This document shows positions 45,066 through 53,908 of a stretch of 64,000 nucleotides of DNA, in pieces. A model generated the notes under the pieces. The model saw only the letters and a list, made by a program, of their open reading frames with translations. It had not been told where the DNA came from and ran no database searches. Origin of the DNA: Pantoea sp. SOD02 (GTDB lineage: Bacteria > Pseudomonadota > Gammaproteobacteria > Enterobacterales > Enterobacteriaceae); assembly GCF_024707505.1 (NCBI RefSeq), contig NZ_CP102604.1:2108001-2172000 (forward strand), in the 5' to 3' direction. Positions within the stretch are counted from its first letter, which is position 1; each line of letters opens with the position of its first letter. A program made the translations under genes and the position numbers.

Positions 45066-48000
45066 ATGATTACCGTCGACGGTAACGGTGCAGTGGCTTC
45101 GGTCGCCTTCCGCACCAGCGAAGTGATTGCCATCTATCCAATCACGCCCAGCTCGACCATGGCCGAGCTGGCGGATAGCTGGTCAGGCGAAGGCCGCCGT
45201 AATATCTGGGGCGACGTACCGCGCGTGGTTGAGATGCAATCGGAAGGCGGCGCGATCGCCACCGTGCACGGCGCGCTGCAAACCGGCGCACTCTCAACCA
45301 CCTTCACCTCGTCGCAGGGATTGCTGTTGATGATCCCGACGCTCTACAAACTGGCGGGCCAGCTGACGCCGTTTGTTTTGCACGTCGCGGCGCGTACCGT
45401 GGCGACGCACGCGCTGTCGATATTTGGCGATCACTCCGATGTTATGGCGGTGCGGCAAACCGGCTGCGCCCAGCTCTGCGCCTCCAGCGTGCAGGAAGCG
45501 CAGGATTTTGCCCTGATTTCACAAATCGCCTCACTAAATAGCCGCATCCCTTTTATCCACTTCTTCGATGGCTTCCGCACCTCGCATGAGATCAACAAAA
45601 TCGTGCCGATCAGCGATGAAACCTTGCAGGCGCTGATGCCCGCCGAAGCGATTAACGCCCATCGTGCCCGCGCATTAACGCCAGATCGTCCGACAATTCG
45701 CGGCACATCCGCCAATCCCGATACCTATTTCCAGTCACGCGAAGCTACCAACCGCTGGTACGACGCTTGTACCCAGCACGTTGAGGCTGCAATGAGCGCG
45801 TTTGGCGAAAATACCGGCCGCCACTATCAGCCGTTTGAGTTTTACGGCCATCCGCAGGCCGAGCGCGTAATTGTGATGATGGGCTCCGGCTGCGGCACCG
45901 CCGAAGAAGCGATTGATGAGATGCTGCAGCGCGGCGAGAAAGTCGGGCTGGTGAAAGTACGCCTCTATCGCCCATTTTCGGCAGCGCATTTGCTGCAAAA
46001 AATCCCCGCTTGCGCCCAGCGTATTGCGGTGCTTGATCGCACCAAGGAGCCCGGCGCGCTCGGTGAACCGCTGTTCCTCGATGTGATGACCGCGCTGGCT
46101 GAAGCCTACAGCCGTGGCGAGCGTGCATCGCTGCCGAAGGTGATCGGCGGTCGCTATGGTCTGTCGTCGAAAGAGTTCGCACCCGATGCGGTGCTGGCAG
46201 TGTTCCGCGCTTTGCAGCGCGATCAGCCGCCGGCGCGTTTTACCGTCGGCATTTACGACGACGTCACCCATCTTTCGTTGCCGACCGAAGCCAATATCGT
46301 GCCAAATCGCGCGCGACTCGAAGCGCTGTTTTATGGTTTAGGCAGCGACGGCAGCGTCAGCGCCAGCAAAAACAACCTGAAGATAATCGGCAACGCCACG
46401 CCGTGGCACGTGCAGGGTTATTTCGTCTATGACTCGAAGAAAGCTGGCGGCCTGACGGTTTCCCATCTGCGCGTCAGTGAATATCCGATTCAATCCGCCT
46501 ATCTGATTCAGCAAGCCGACTTCATTGGCTGCCATCAGCTGCAGTTTATCGATAAGTATTCCATGCTCGATCAGCTTAAGCCGGGCGGGATTTTTCTGCT
46601 CAATACGCCTTACAGCGCTGAGGAAGTGTGGTCGCGCCTGCCGCAGGAAGTGCAGAGCCAACTCAACGATAAACAGGCGCGATTCTATGTGATCAACGCG
46701 GCGCGTATCGCCCGCGAATGCCAGCTGGGCGCGCGCATCAACACCGTGATGCAGATGGCCTTTTTCCAACTGACCCAGATTTTGCCTGGCGATAGCGCGT
46801 TAAATGAACTGCAAAACGCCATTGTCCGCAGCTACAGCAGCAAAGGCGAAGAGCTGGTGCAGCGCAACTGGCAAGCGCTAGCGATGGCACAACAAGCGCT
46901 GCAGGCGGTGCCGCTGCAGCCGGTAGACGATCGCAGTCCGCATCGCCCGCCGGTGGTCTCGGATAGCGCACCCGATTTTGTCAAAACCGTCACTGCAGCG
47001 ATGCTGGCCGGCCTTGGCGATAAACTTCCAGTCTCAGCGCTACCGCCGGATGGCACCTGGCCGGTTGGCACCACACAATGGGAAAAACGTAATATCGCCG
47101 AAGCCGTGCCGATCTGGCAGCCCGATCTCTGTACCCAGTGTAACCATTGCGTTGCCGCCTGCCCGCACTCGGCGATTCGCGCCAAAGTGGTTGATCCTGC
47201 AGCGCTAGCAGATGTGCCAGCTTCGCTCGCTTCACTGGATGTAAAATCGCGCGATATGCGCGGACAGAAATACGTGTTGCAGGTGGCGCCGGAAGATTGC
47301 ACCGGCTGTAATCTGTGTGTCGAAGTGTGCCCGGCCAGCGATCGCCAGCATCCGGAAATCAAAGCCATCAACATGAAATCACGCCTCGAGCATGTTGAGA
47401 CGGAAAAGGCCAATTATGATGCCTTCCTCGCACTGCCTGAGATCACCGCCGAGCAGCTGGAACGCATTGATATCCGCACCTCGCAGCTGATCACGCCGCT
47501 GTTTGAATATTCCGGTGCTTGCTCGGGCTGCGGGGAAACACCCTATATCAAACTGCTGACGCAGTTGTATGGCGATCGCCTGCTGATTGCCAATGCCACC
47601 GGCTGCTCCTCCATTTATGGCGGTAATCTGCCTTCTACGCCTTACACCACCAATGCCGAAGGTCGCGGTCCAGCATGGGCGAATTCGCTGTTTGAAGATA
47701 ATGCCGAATTTGGCCTGGGTTTCCGCTTGAGTGTTGATCAGCAGAAACAGCGCGCGCTCAGATTACTGGATCAATGCGCGGCGCAGTTACCGGCGAAATT
47801 GGTTGACGCACTAAAAGGTGACAATGTCACGATATCGCAACGACGCGAGCAAATTGAACAGCTGCGCGCCCTGCTTGCTGCGTCATCTCAACCGGAAGCT
47901 AAAGCGTTAAACGAAGCAGCCGATGCGCTGGTAGAGAAATCGGTCTGGCTGATTGGTGGCGATGGCTGGGCGTACGACATTGGTTACGGCGGCCTCGATC

Positions 48001-48593
48001 ACGTGATGAGCCTTAGTGAAAACGTCAACGTGCTGGTGCTGGATACACAGTGCTACTCGAATACCGGCGGCCAGGCATCAAAGGCAACGCCGCTCGGCGC
48101 GGTGACCAAGTTCGGCGAACAAGGTAAACGCAAGGCGCGGAAGGATCTCGGTATGTCGACGCTGCTGTACGGGCATGTGTATGTGGCGCAGATTTCACTG
48201 GGCGCACAACTCAATCAAACGGTGAAAGCGATTCAGGAAGCGGAAGCCTGGCCGGGGCCGTCGCTGGTCATCGCTTACAGCCCGTGTGAAGAGCATGGCT
48301 ATGATCTTGCCTACAGCCACGAGCAGATGCGCCTGCTAACCACCAGCGGATTCTGGCCGCTGTATCGCTTTGATCCACGACGCGCCGAGCAAGGCAAAGC
48401 CGCTCTGGCGCTGGATTCGCGTCCGCCAACCTCCGAACTGGAACAGGCATTGATGAACGAGCAGCGTTTCCGCCAGCTGCAAACCCAGCTGCCTGAAGAA
48501 GCGTCGCAGTTGTGGCGCGATGCAACGGAGGCCGCCAGTCAGCGTTATCAGCGGCTGGCGGAGTTAGCAGGGAAAACCGAGAAAAACGAGTAG
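45066..48593 (+). CDS. nifJ: Pyruvate:ferredoxin/flavodoxin oxidoreductase
   Basis: The product is 1175 residues (E. coli YdbK 1174), a single-chain PFOR. In order: pyrimidine-binding domain I (PITPSSTMAELAD), domains II-III, an inserted 2[4Fe-4S] ferredoxin domain near residues 690-760 (CTQCNHCVAACP and CTGCNLCVEVCP), and the pyrophosphate-binding TPP domain (CSGCGETPY, GDGWAYDIGYGG, LDTQCYSNTGGQ) with the fourth cluster. It makes acetyl-CoA and CO2 from pyruvate with reduction of flavodoxin/ferredoxin. In E. coli it serves anaerobic and oxidative-stress metabolism. AAGGA precedes ATG 45066; monocistronic. Confidence 0.97.
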   Translation: MITVDGNGAVASVAFRTSEVIAIYPITPSSTMAELADSWSGEGRRNIWGDVPRVVEMQSEGGAIATVHGALQTGALSTTFTSSQGLLLMIPTLYKLAGQLTPFVLHVAARTVATHALSIFGDHSDVMAVRQTGCAQLCASSVQEAQDFALISQIASLNSRIPFIHFFDGFRTSHEINKIVPISDETLQALMPAEAINAHRARALTPDRPTIRGTSANPDTYFQSREATNRWYDACTQHVEAAMSAFGENTGRHYQPFEFYGHPQAERVIVMMGSGCGTAEEAIDEMLQRGEKVGLVKVRLYRPFSAAHLLQKIPACAQRIAVLDRTKEPGALGEPLFLDVMTALAEAYSRGERASLPKVIGGRYGLSSKEFAPDAVLAVFRALQRDQPPARFTVGIYDDVTHLSLPTEANIVPNRARLEALFYGLGSDGSVSASKNNLKIIGNATPWHVQGYFVYDSKKAGGLTVSHLRVSEYPIQSAYLIQQADFIGCHQLQFIDKYSMLDQLKPGGIFLLNTPYSAEEVWSRLPQEVQSQLNDKQARFYVINAARIARECQLGARINTVMQMAFFQLTQILPGDSALNELQNAIVRSYSSKGEELVQRNWQALAMAQQALQAVPLQPVDDRSPHRPPVVSDSAPDFVKTVTAAMLAGLGDKLPVSALPPDGTWPVGTTQWEKRNIAEAVPIWQPDLCTQCNHCVAACPHSAIRAKVVDPAALADVPASLASLDVKSRDMRGQKYVLQVAPEDCTGCNLCVEVCPASDRQHPEIKAINMKSRLEHVETEKANYDAFLALPEITAEQLERIDIRTSQLITPLFEYSGACSGCGETPYIKLLTQLYGDRLLIANATGCSSIYGGNLPSTPYTTNAEGRGPAWANSLFEDNAEFGLGFRLSVDQQKQRALRLLDQCAAQLPAKLVDALKGDNVTISQRREQIEQLRALLAASSQPEAKALNEAADALVEKSVWLIGGDGWAYDIGYGGLDHVMSLSENVNVLVLDTQCYSNTGGQASKATPLGAVTKFGEQGKRKARKDLGMSTLLYGHVYVAQISLGAQLNQTVKAIQEAEAWPGPSLVIAYSPCEEHGYDLAYSHEQMRLLTTSGFWPLYRFDPRRAEQGKAALALDSRPPTSELEQALMNEQRFRQLQTQLPEEASQLWRDATEAASQRYQRLAELAGKTEKNE

Positions 48594-48633
48594 AGGAAAA
48601 AGCCCGGCGCTTACGAAAACCTCGCCAAACCAC

Positions 48634-48663
48634 TGTAGGGTCGCCATTCATGGCGACCGATTA
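48634..48663 (+). repeat. GTAG-type REP palindrome, single copy
   Basis: TGTAG, then arms GGTCGCCAT and ATGGCGACC around a 2-base loop, then CGATTAA. It lies in the nifJ-ttcA gap, 41 bases after the nifJ stop. It is identical to the copy at 51332 except one loop base. Confidence 0.82.
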
Positions 48664-48856
48664 ACGCTTAACTGATGAGCATTACCGTCGTTATGGCAAG
48701 GCGTGCTACTGCGTTATCATCAGAAAAGAGATCACTTCAGGCTAGCATTCGCGCCCGCAATCCGTACCATACGCAGTCATGTTTATAGGGTTTATTGCCG
48801 TTGAAGATTGCTTCAGCCGCTAACGGCCCTCGCCTTCACTCTCAAGCGTGAAAATA

Positions 48857-49792
48857 ATGTCAGAAAATCAAGAAGTAACAAAAAAAGAGCAGTACAACCT
48901 CAACAAACTGCAGAAGCGTTTGCGTCGCAACGTGGGCGAAGCCATTGCTGACTTCAACATGATAGAAGAAGGCGATCGCATCATGGTTTGTCTGTCTGGT
49001 GGTAAAGACAGCTACACCATGCTGGAAATCCTGCGTAATTTGCAGCAAAGCGCGCCGGTGAACTTCTCGCTGGTGGCGGTAAATCTCGACCAGAAACAGC
49101 CTGGTTTCCCAGAGCATATTTTGCCTGCCTATCTGGAACAACAGGGCGTTGAATACCATATCGTTAACGAAGACACTTATTCCATCGTTAAAGATAAAAT
49201 TCCTGAAGGCAAAACCACCTGCTCGCTCTGTTCGCGTCTGCGCCGCGGTATTCTGTATCGCACCGCCACCGAGTTGGGTTGTACCAAGATCGCCTTAGGC
49301 CACCATCGCGACGATATCCTGCAGACCATGTTCCTCAACATGTTCTACGGCGGCAAGATGAAAGGTATGCCACCCAAACTGATGAGCGATGATGGTAAAC
49401 ATATCGTGATTCGTCCGTTGGCTTACTGCCGCGAGAAAGACATCATTCGTTTTGCCGAAGCGCGCCAGTTCCCAATCATTCCTTGCAACCTATGCGGTTC
49501 GCAGCCGAATCTGCAACGTCAGGTGGTTGCCGACATGCTACGCGACTGGGATAAACGTTATCCGGGCCGTATCGAAACCATGTTCACCGCGATGCAGAAT
49601 GTGGTGCCATCACATATGGCCGACATTAATCTGTTCGATTTCAAAGGTATTAAACACGGTGATGCCGTGGTAGATGGCGGTGATTTGGCGTTTGATCGCG
49701 AAAGCTTGCCGGTGCAGCCTGCGGGCTGGCAGCCAGAAGAGGACGACGCGCCCAATCTCAGCGTGCGTCTTGATGTGCTGGAAATTAAATAA
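48857..49792 (+). CDS. ttcA: tRNA 2-thiocytidine biosynthesis protein TtcA
   Basis: The product is 311 residues, as in E. coli. The PP-loop SGGKDS is at 47-52, CxxC at Cys122/Cys125 and a second CxxC at Cys210/Cys213 for the [4Fe-4S] cluster. It thiolates C32 of certain tRNAs, using ATP and a persulfide sulfur donor. The ATG at 48857 matches family N-termini; a GTG at 48848 is in frame. In E. coli K-12 the Rac prophage is integrated in this gene; here ttcA is uninterrupted. Confidence 0.97.
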   Translation: MSENQEVTKKEQYNLNKLQKRLRRNVGEAIADFNMIEEGDRIMVCLSGGKDSYTMLEILRNLQQSAPVNFSLVAVNLDQKQPGFPEHILPAYLEQQGVEYHIVNEDTYSIVKDKIPEGKTTCSLCSRLRRGILYRTATELGCTKIALGHHRDDILQTMFLNMFYGGKMKGMPPKLMSDDGKHIVIRPLAYCREKDIIRFAEARQFPIIPCNLCGSQPNLQRQVVADMLRDWDKRYPGRIETMFTAMQNVVPSHMADINLFDFKGIKHGDAVVDGGDLAFDRESLPVQPAGWQPEEDDAPNLSVRLDVLEIK

Positions 49793-49810
49793 TCGATTTG
49801 CTGTGAAATA

Positions 49811-49842
49811 AGGCGCGTCGCTTCGGCTACGCGCCTTTTTTA
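49811..49842 (+). terminator. ttcA intrinsic terminator
   Basis: AGGCGCGT and ACGCGCCT arms around a 10-base loop are followed by TTTTTA, 18 bases after the ttcA stop. Confidence 0.9.
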
Positions 49843-49989
49843 TTAGCGGTGCGGTGGTGGATCCTGGATCGGTGGAAATTCGGGATCGTACGGAGGTTGT
49901 GCGGGTGGTATCGGCTGCGGTTGTGGAATCGGTTCGGGAATCGGTGGTGGATCGGTAGGAATTGGTTCGCTGGCAATAATATCTTGCAT
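49843..49989 (-). CDS. Proline-rich 48-residue micro-protein
   Basis: An ATG at 49989 follows AAGGAGAAGGGC, a very strong ribosome-binding site. The 48-residue frame ends at TAA (49843-49845), abutting the ttcA terminator. The protein is 20/48 Pro, built from PIP, PEP, PQP and DPPP motifs, with an acidic N-terminal MQDIIASEP and a C-terminal HR; there is no signal or membrane segment. It looks like an extended polyproline-type peptide. I do not recognise a named family. It is not interrupted by the fnrS terminator, which lies just upstream. Confidence 0.65.
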   Translation of the reverse strand: MQDIIASEPIPTDPPPIPEPIPQPQPIPPAQPPYDPEFPPIQDPPPHR

Positions 49990-50055
49990 GCCCTTCTCCT
50001 TGTCGCTGAATGTCCTTTAAGCATAGGAAAGGATGAGTATTCAAGCCAAGCGGGC

Positions 50056-50175
50056 AAAAAAAAGCCGGCGGATAGGCCGGCGTCGTACGAATCAAATGTG
50101 CTATGCAGTAATTCAAAAAAGGAAGTAAGACAATATGGAGCGCAACGCCCATCGCTTGACGTTGCATTCACCTGC
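50056..50175 (-). ncRNA. fnrS: FnrS, anaerobically induced Hfq-dependent small RNA
   Basis: The minus strand from 50175 to 50056 (about 120 bases) begins GCAGGTGAATGCAACG and continues almost identically to E. coli FnrS through the conserved middle (ATTGTCTTACTTCC, TTGAATTACTGCATAG). It ends in an intrinsic terminator, GCCGGC-N6-GCCGGC followed by eight T. The terminator stem differs from E. coli, but the base pairing is kept. FnrS is switched on by FNR without oxygen and represses mRNAs of aerobic enzymes such as sodA, sodB and maeA. It lies just downstream of zntB in the same orientation, as next to ydaN in E. coli. Confidence 0.95.
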
Positions 50176-50210
50176 GGGAAAGAGTTTGCCCCGATTGCCC
50201 TGGCGGGATA

Positions 50211-50224
50211 TTGATATCGATCAG
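50211..50224 (-). promoter_or_regulatory. FNR box of fnrS
   Basis: On the minus strand CTGATCGATATCAA matches TTGAT-N4-ATCAA at 9 of 10 positions. Its centre is 42 bases upstream of the predicted FnrS 5-prime end, the class II activation position. A -10-like CAAACT lies between them. Confidence 0.9.
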
Positions 50225-50244
50225 GTTTATTCCGCTTTTCTGCC

Positions 50245-51228
50245 TTACAACCATTTCCGCCGTTTCAGCCATATCGCCACGCCGCCCACCATCACCAGCA
50301 GCAGCACGCAGAAGGCGGTGAAACCTAGAGCCCAATTGCCGCCGGGAATGCCGCCGAGGTTGACGCCGAATAAACCGGTAAGAAACGTGGCCGGCAGGAA
50401 GATCATCGCCATCAACGACATAGTATAAGTGCGGCGGTTCATCGATTCCGCAAGGATTGACGCCACTTCATCCGCCAGAATTGAGGTTCGCGCCACGCCC
50501 GCATTGAGATCGTCCAATCCACGTCCCAGACGATCGGCAACCTCTTGCATGCGGCGGCGATCGTCATCGTTCATCCACGCCATCTTTTCGATAGCCAGCC
50601 GCGCATAGACATCGCGCTGGGGTGCCATATAACGACGCATCACAATCAATTGCTTACGCAGCAGCGCCAAATCGCCGCGTGCAGGCACTTCCTGATTCAT
50701 CAACGCATCTTCCAGTTCGATAATTTTATCGTGCATCTCTTCGATAAATTCACTGGCGTGATCGGTTAACGCATCGCACACATCCACCAGCCAGCTGCCG
50801 CCATCAACCGGACCATTGCCGTTTTGCAGATCGGTCAGCACGGCATCAATGGCGTACACCTTGCGACGGCGCGTCGAGACAATCAGCTTGTCGTTGATAA
50901 ACACGCGCATTGCCACCAGCTGATCCGGACGCGAATCGGCATTATGGTTCACGCTACGCAGCACAATCATGAAGCCGTCGCCAAGGCGTGTCACGCGCGG
51001 ACGCATGCTGTCGCCCGCCAGCGCGTCACGCACAGAATCGGGGATCAGCGGCGTGTTTTGCAGCCATTCCGCACTTTGCCGTTGGGTGTAATTGAGGTGC
51101 AACCAGCAGGGACGTTCGCAGTTGATGACATCTTTATCTTCGATGGGGATCATGCCGCCTGCGCCATCCAGCTGACAGGACACAATGGCATCGGATACTT
51201 GTAACGCTTTTCCTTCAATGACGTTCAC
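50245..51228 (-). CDS. zntB: Zinc transporter ZntB (CorA metal ion transporter family)
   Basis: The product is 327 residues, a pentameric CorA-fold protein. A large cytoplasmic alpha/beta funnel domain (1-265) is followed by two C-terminal helices, about 270-290 and 300-320. The signature loop is GVN ([11 protein letters not shown]). It transports Zn2+, reported as proton-driven uptake in E. coli. The GTG at 51228 has GAGG seven bases upstream. fnrS follows immediately on the same strand. Confidence 0.94.
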   Translation of the reverse strand: MNVIEGKALQVSDAIVSCQLDGAGGMIPIEDKDVINCERPCWLHLNYTQRQSAEWLQNTPLIPDSVRDALAGDSMRPRVTRLGDGFMIVLRSVNHNADSRPDQLVAMRVFINDKLIVSTRRRKVYAIDAVLTDLQNGNGPVDGGSWLVDVCDALTDHASEFIEEMHDKIIELEDALMNQEVPARGDLALLRKQLIVMRRYMAPQRDVYARLAIEKMAWMNDDDRRRMQEVADRLGRGLDDLNAGVARTSILADEVASILAESMNRRTYTMSLMAMIFLPATFLTGLFGVNLGGIPGGNWALGFTAFCVLLLVMVGGVAIWLKRRKWL

Positions 51229-51331
51229 GAACTCGCCTCACTATCAAAATCAATACGATACAGTCTAGCGTGGCGCAGACCAGTTGCAATCATCAGGCTG
51301 TGAGCAAAGATGACAGGCGGTCACATTCATT

Positions 51332-51361
51332 TGTAGGGTCGCCATTTATGGCGACCGATTA
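51332..51361 (+). repeat. GTAG-type REP palindrome, single copy
   Basis: TGTAG, then arms GGTCGCCAT and ATGGCGACC with a TT loop, then CGATTA, ending 4 bases before the mppA stop codon. It is nearly identical to the copy at 48634. Confidence 0.82.
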
Positions 51362-51364
51362 GAC

Positions 51365-52984
51365 TCAGTGCTTCTCGATCCACAGCTCGCGGCTGTAAGC
51401 CACGTCTTCAGGATTGGTGATCGGATATCCTTTCACCCACGGCTTGATCAAGCGGCCGTTGGTATATTGATAGATCGGTGCGATCGGTGCCTGATCGGCG
51501 ATGATCTGCTCGGCTTTGTTGTAATCGGTGTTACGCGCCGCCACGCTGGTTTCGGTGCTGGCTTTGGTAATCACCGCATCATAATCGGCACTGCGGAAGC
51601 GCGCGATATTGCCGCTATGCGTCGAGGTCAGCAGGCTGAGGAAGGTTGAAGGCTCGTTATAATCGCCGATCCACGAGGCGCGGATCACATCGAAATTGCC
51701 GCTGTTACGGCTGTCGATATAGGTTTTCCACTCCTGATTCTGCAACGTGACATCCACGCCTAGATTCTTCTTCCACATTGAAGCCACCGCGATAGCAATT
51801 TTCTGATGGCTTTCCGAGGTGTTGTAGAGCAGCGTCAAATGCAGCGGTTTGCCGGGTCCATAACCTGCCGCCGTCAGCAACGCTTTGGCCTGCGCATTCA
51901 GCTCCTGTTGGCTATGTTGCTGCAGATAGCTTTTCATTGGAGTGAAACCGGCGGTAACGTCCGGTGTAAAGTGCCAGGCCGGTTTCTCGCCGGTGCCCAA
52001 TACTTTCTCCGCGATAATGCGACGATCGATGCTCCATGACAGCGCCTTACGCACCCGTACATCGGCGGTTGGCCCTTTCTCGGTATTGAAGGCGTAGTAA
52101 TAGGTGCCAAGCTGATCCGGCGTATACACCTGGCCCGGCAACTCTTTCTTCAGCAGCGCGTACATGTTTTTCGGGAAGGATTCGGTGATATCTATGTCAT
52201 TGGCGCGGTAACGCTTAGTGGCGCTGGACTCTTCATTAATCGGGATAAAGGTGACTTTGGTCAGCACCGATTTTTTGTCATCCCAATAGTTGGCGTTGCG
52301 CACCAGCACGATTTTTTCGTTTACTACGCGATCCTGCAGCTGATAAGCGCCATTGCCGACCAGCTTGCCCGGTGACGTCCAGCTATCACCCTCTTTTTCA
52401 ATCACTTTCTGCGATACCGGATACATCGCGGCATTGGCAACCATGCTCGGGAACCACGGTACAGGACGTGACAATGTCACCTTAAGGTGTGTCGCATCAG
52501 TCGCCGCCACCCCCAGTTTATCGGCGCCCATCTGCCCTTTGGTGATCGCTTCCGCGTTTTCAATGCCGCTCAGCGCGGCAAACCAGGCAAACGGCGAACT
52601 GTTCTTTGGTTCAACTAAACGTTGCCAGCTGTAGACAAAATCCTGCGCGGTAACCGGCTCGCCATTCGACCAGCGCGCATCTTTGCGCAGGGTAAAGATC
52701 CAGGTTTTGTTGTCGTTGCTGCTCCAGCTTTGCGCCACGCCCGGCACAATTTTTCCGTGGGCATCCTGATTGGTCAGCCCTTCAAACAGATCGCGCATCA
52801 CCTGAATTTCCGGCAGGCCAACCGCCTTCATCGGATCGAGTGAAGCGGGCTCATCTTTGATATGGCGAACGATTTCCTGGGTGCTGGCCAGCTGTGCGCC
52901 CGACGGCACGTTGGCGGCGAATGCGGGTGAGACTGCACTGGCTACAATTAACGCAGTCAGCGTCTTGCGGAACGTTAGTTTCAT
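51365..52984 (-). CDS. mppA: Murein tripeptide-binding periplasmic protein MppA (OppA-like)
   Basis: The product is 539 residues (E. coli 537). The signal peptide ends SPAFA/ANVPSG, followed by a full family 5 peptide-binding fold (DEPASLDPMKAVGLPE, WSNGEPVTAQDFVYSW). MppA binds L-Ala-D-Glu-meso-diaminopimelate and passes it to the Opp importer. OppA and MppA are close in sequence; the position next to mpaA and ycjG, and not next to oppBCDF, favours MppA. AAGGAG precedes ATG 52984. Confidence 0.9.
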   Translation of the reverse strand: MKLTFRKTLTALIVASAVSPAFAANVPSGAQLASTQEIVRHIKDEPASLDPMKAVGLPEIQVMRDLFEGLTNQDAHGKIVPGVAQSWSSNDNKTWIFTLRKDARWSNGEPVTAQDFVYSWQRLVEPKNSSPFAWFAALSGIENAEAITKGQMGADKLGVAATDATHLKVTLSRPVPWFPSMVANAAMYPVSQKVIEKEGDSWTSPGKLVGNGAYQLQDRVVNEKIVLVRNANYWDDKKSVLTKVTFIPINEESSATKRYRANDIDITESFPKNMYALLKKELPGQVYTPDQLGTYYYAFNTEKGPTADVRVRKALSWSIDRRIIAEKVLGTGEKPAWHFTPDVTAGFTPMKSYLQQHSQQELNAQAKALLTAAGYGPGKPLHLTLLYNTSESHQKIAIAVASMWKKNLGVDVTLQNQEWKTYIDSRNSGNFDVIRASWIGDYNEPSTFLSLLTSTHSGNIARFRSADYDAVITKASTETSVAARNTDYNKAEQIIADQAPIAPIYQYTNGRLIKPWVKGYPITNPEDVAYSRELWIEKH

Positions 52985-53194
52985 CACCACTCCTTTACGC
53001 GAAAAAAATGGCGACCGCGAAGAGATTGTGTCGCCAGCAACGTTTGGCACTTTATCGCAAATTGCTGATTGATATATAGCTATTTCCCCGCAGGCTATTT
53101 ACCGTTATGTTGAGGCTGGATTCCCGGTCACATTTTTTACCTTAAGCGCCAGAAGGTTTTTGGCGGTGTTGGAAGCATTTCAGAGAGGAACGTC

Positions 53195-53908
53195 ATGTCG
53201 TCATACCATCCACGTCCGCTGCGCGGCAAGCTCGACGCTGTCTGGCAACAATACGGGCAATCGGTGCTGGGCGCGCCGCTGCTGTGGTTTCCGGCACCCG
53301 CCGCCGATGCCGAAAGCGGGCTGATTATTGCTGGCACGCACGGCGATGAGAATGCCGCGATTGCCACTTTATCCGGTGCGATGCGCACCTTGCCGGAGGC
53401 GCTGCGGCGTCATCACGTTGTTCTGGCCGTCAATCCCGATGGTTGTCAGTTGGGGCTGCGCGCCAACGCCAACGGCGTCGATCTCAACCGTAATTTCCCC
53501 GCCGCTAACTGGCAGAATGGCGACACGGTGTATCGCTGGAACAGCGAAGCGGATGAACGTGATGTGGTGCTTTCAACCGGATCAGGTCCCTCTTCCGAAC
53601 CGGAAACCCGCGCGCTGTGCCAGCTGATTCATCAGATCAAACCGCGCTGGGTGGTTTCGTGGCATGAACCGCTGGCCTGTATTGACGATCCGCACCACAG
53701 CGATTTAGCGCAGTGGCTGGCGCAGCAAACCGCGCTGCCGGTGGTGAGCAGCGTGGGTTATGCCACGCCGGGTTCGTTTGGCAGCTGGTGCGACGATCTC
53801 GGCCTGTTATGTATTACCGCCGAGATGCCGCCGATTTCAGTCGACGAAGCCACCGAAGTCTATCTGGAAGCGATGATCAATCTGCTGCGCTGGCAGCCCG
53901 CGGCTTGA
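53195..53908 (+). CDS. mpaA: Murein peptide amidase A
   Basis: The product is a 237-residue M14-family zinc carboxypeptidase. Zinc ligands are His49 and Glu52 (GTHGDE) and His157 (VSWHEPLA); Arg and Asn substrate contacts lie in NGVDLNRNFP; the general base is Glu in ITAEMPP. MpaA cleaves the D-Glu-diaminopimelate bond of the murein tripeptide in the cytoplasm, giving L-Ala-D-Glu for YcjG. The 3-prime end overlaps that of the convergent ycjG by 32 bases. AGAGGAA precedes the start. Confidence 0.95.
   Translation: MSSYHPRPLRGKLDAVWQQYGQSVLGAPLLWFPAPAADAESGLIIAGTHGDENAAIATLSGAMRTLPEALRRHHVVLAVNPDGCQLGLRANANGVDLNRNFPAANWQNGDTVYRWNSEADERDVVLSTGSGPSSEPETRALCQLIHQIKPRWVVSWHEPLACIDDPHHSDLAQWLAQQTALPVVSSVGYATPGSFGSWCDDLGLLCITAEMPPISVDEATEVYLEAMINLLRWQPAA

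Noticed and set aside
50135..50428. 97-codon plus-strand frame with AGGAAG before its ATG, opposite fnrS and zntB
   Set aside because: The apparent ribosome-binding site is part of the conserved FnrS sequence read on the other strand, and the frame runs antisense into zntB.
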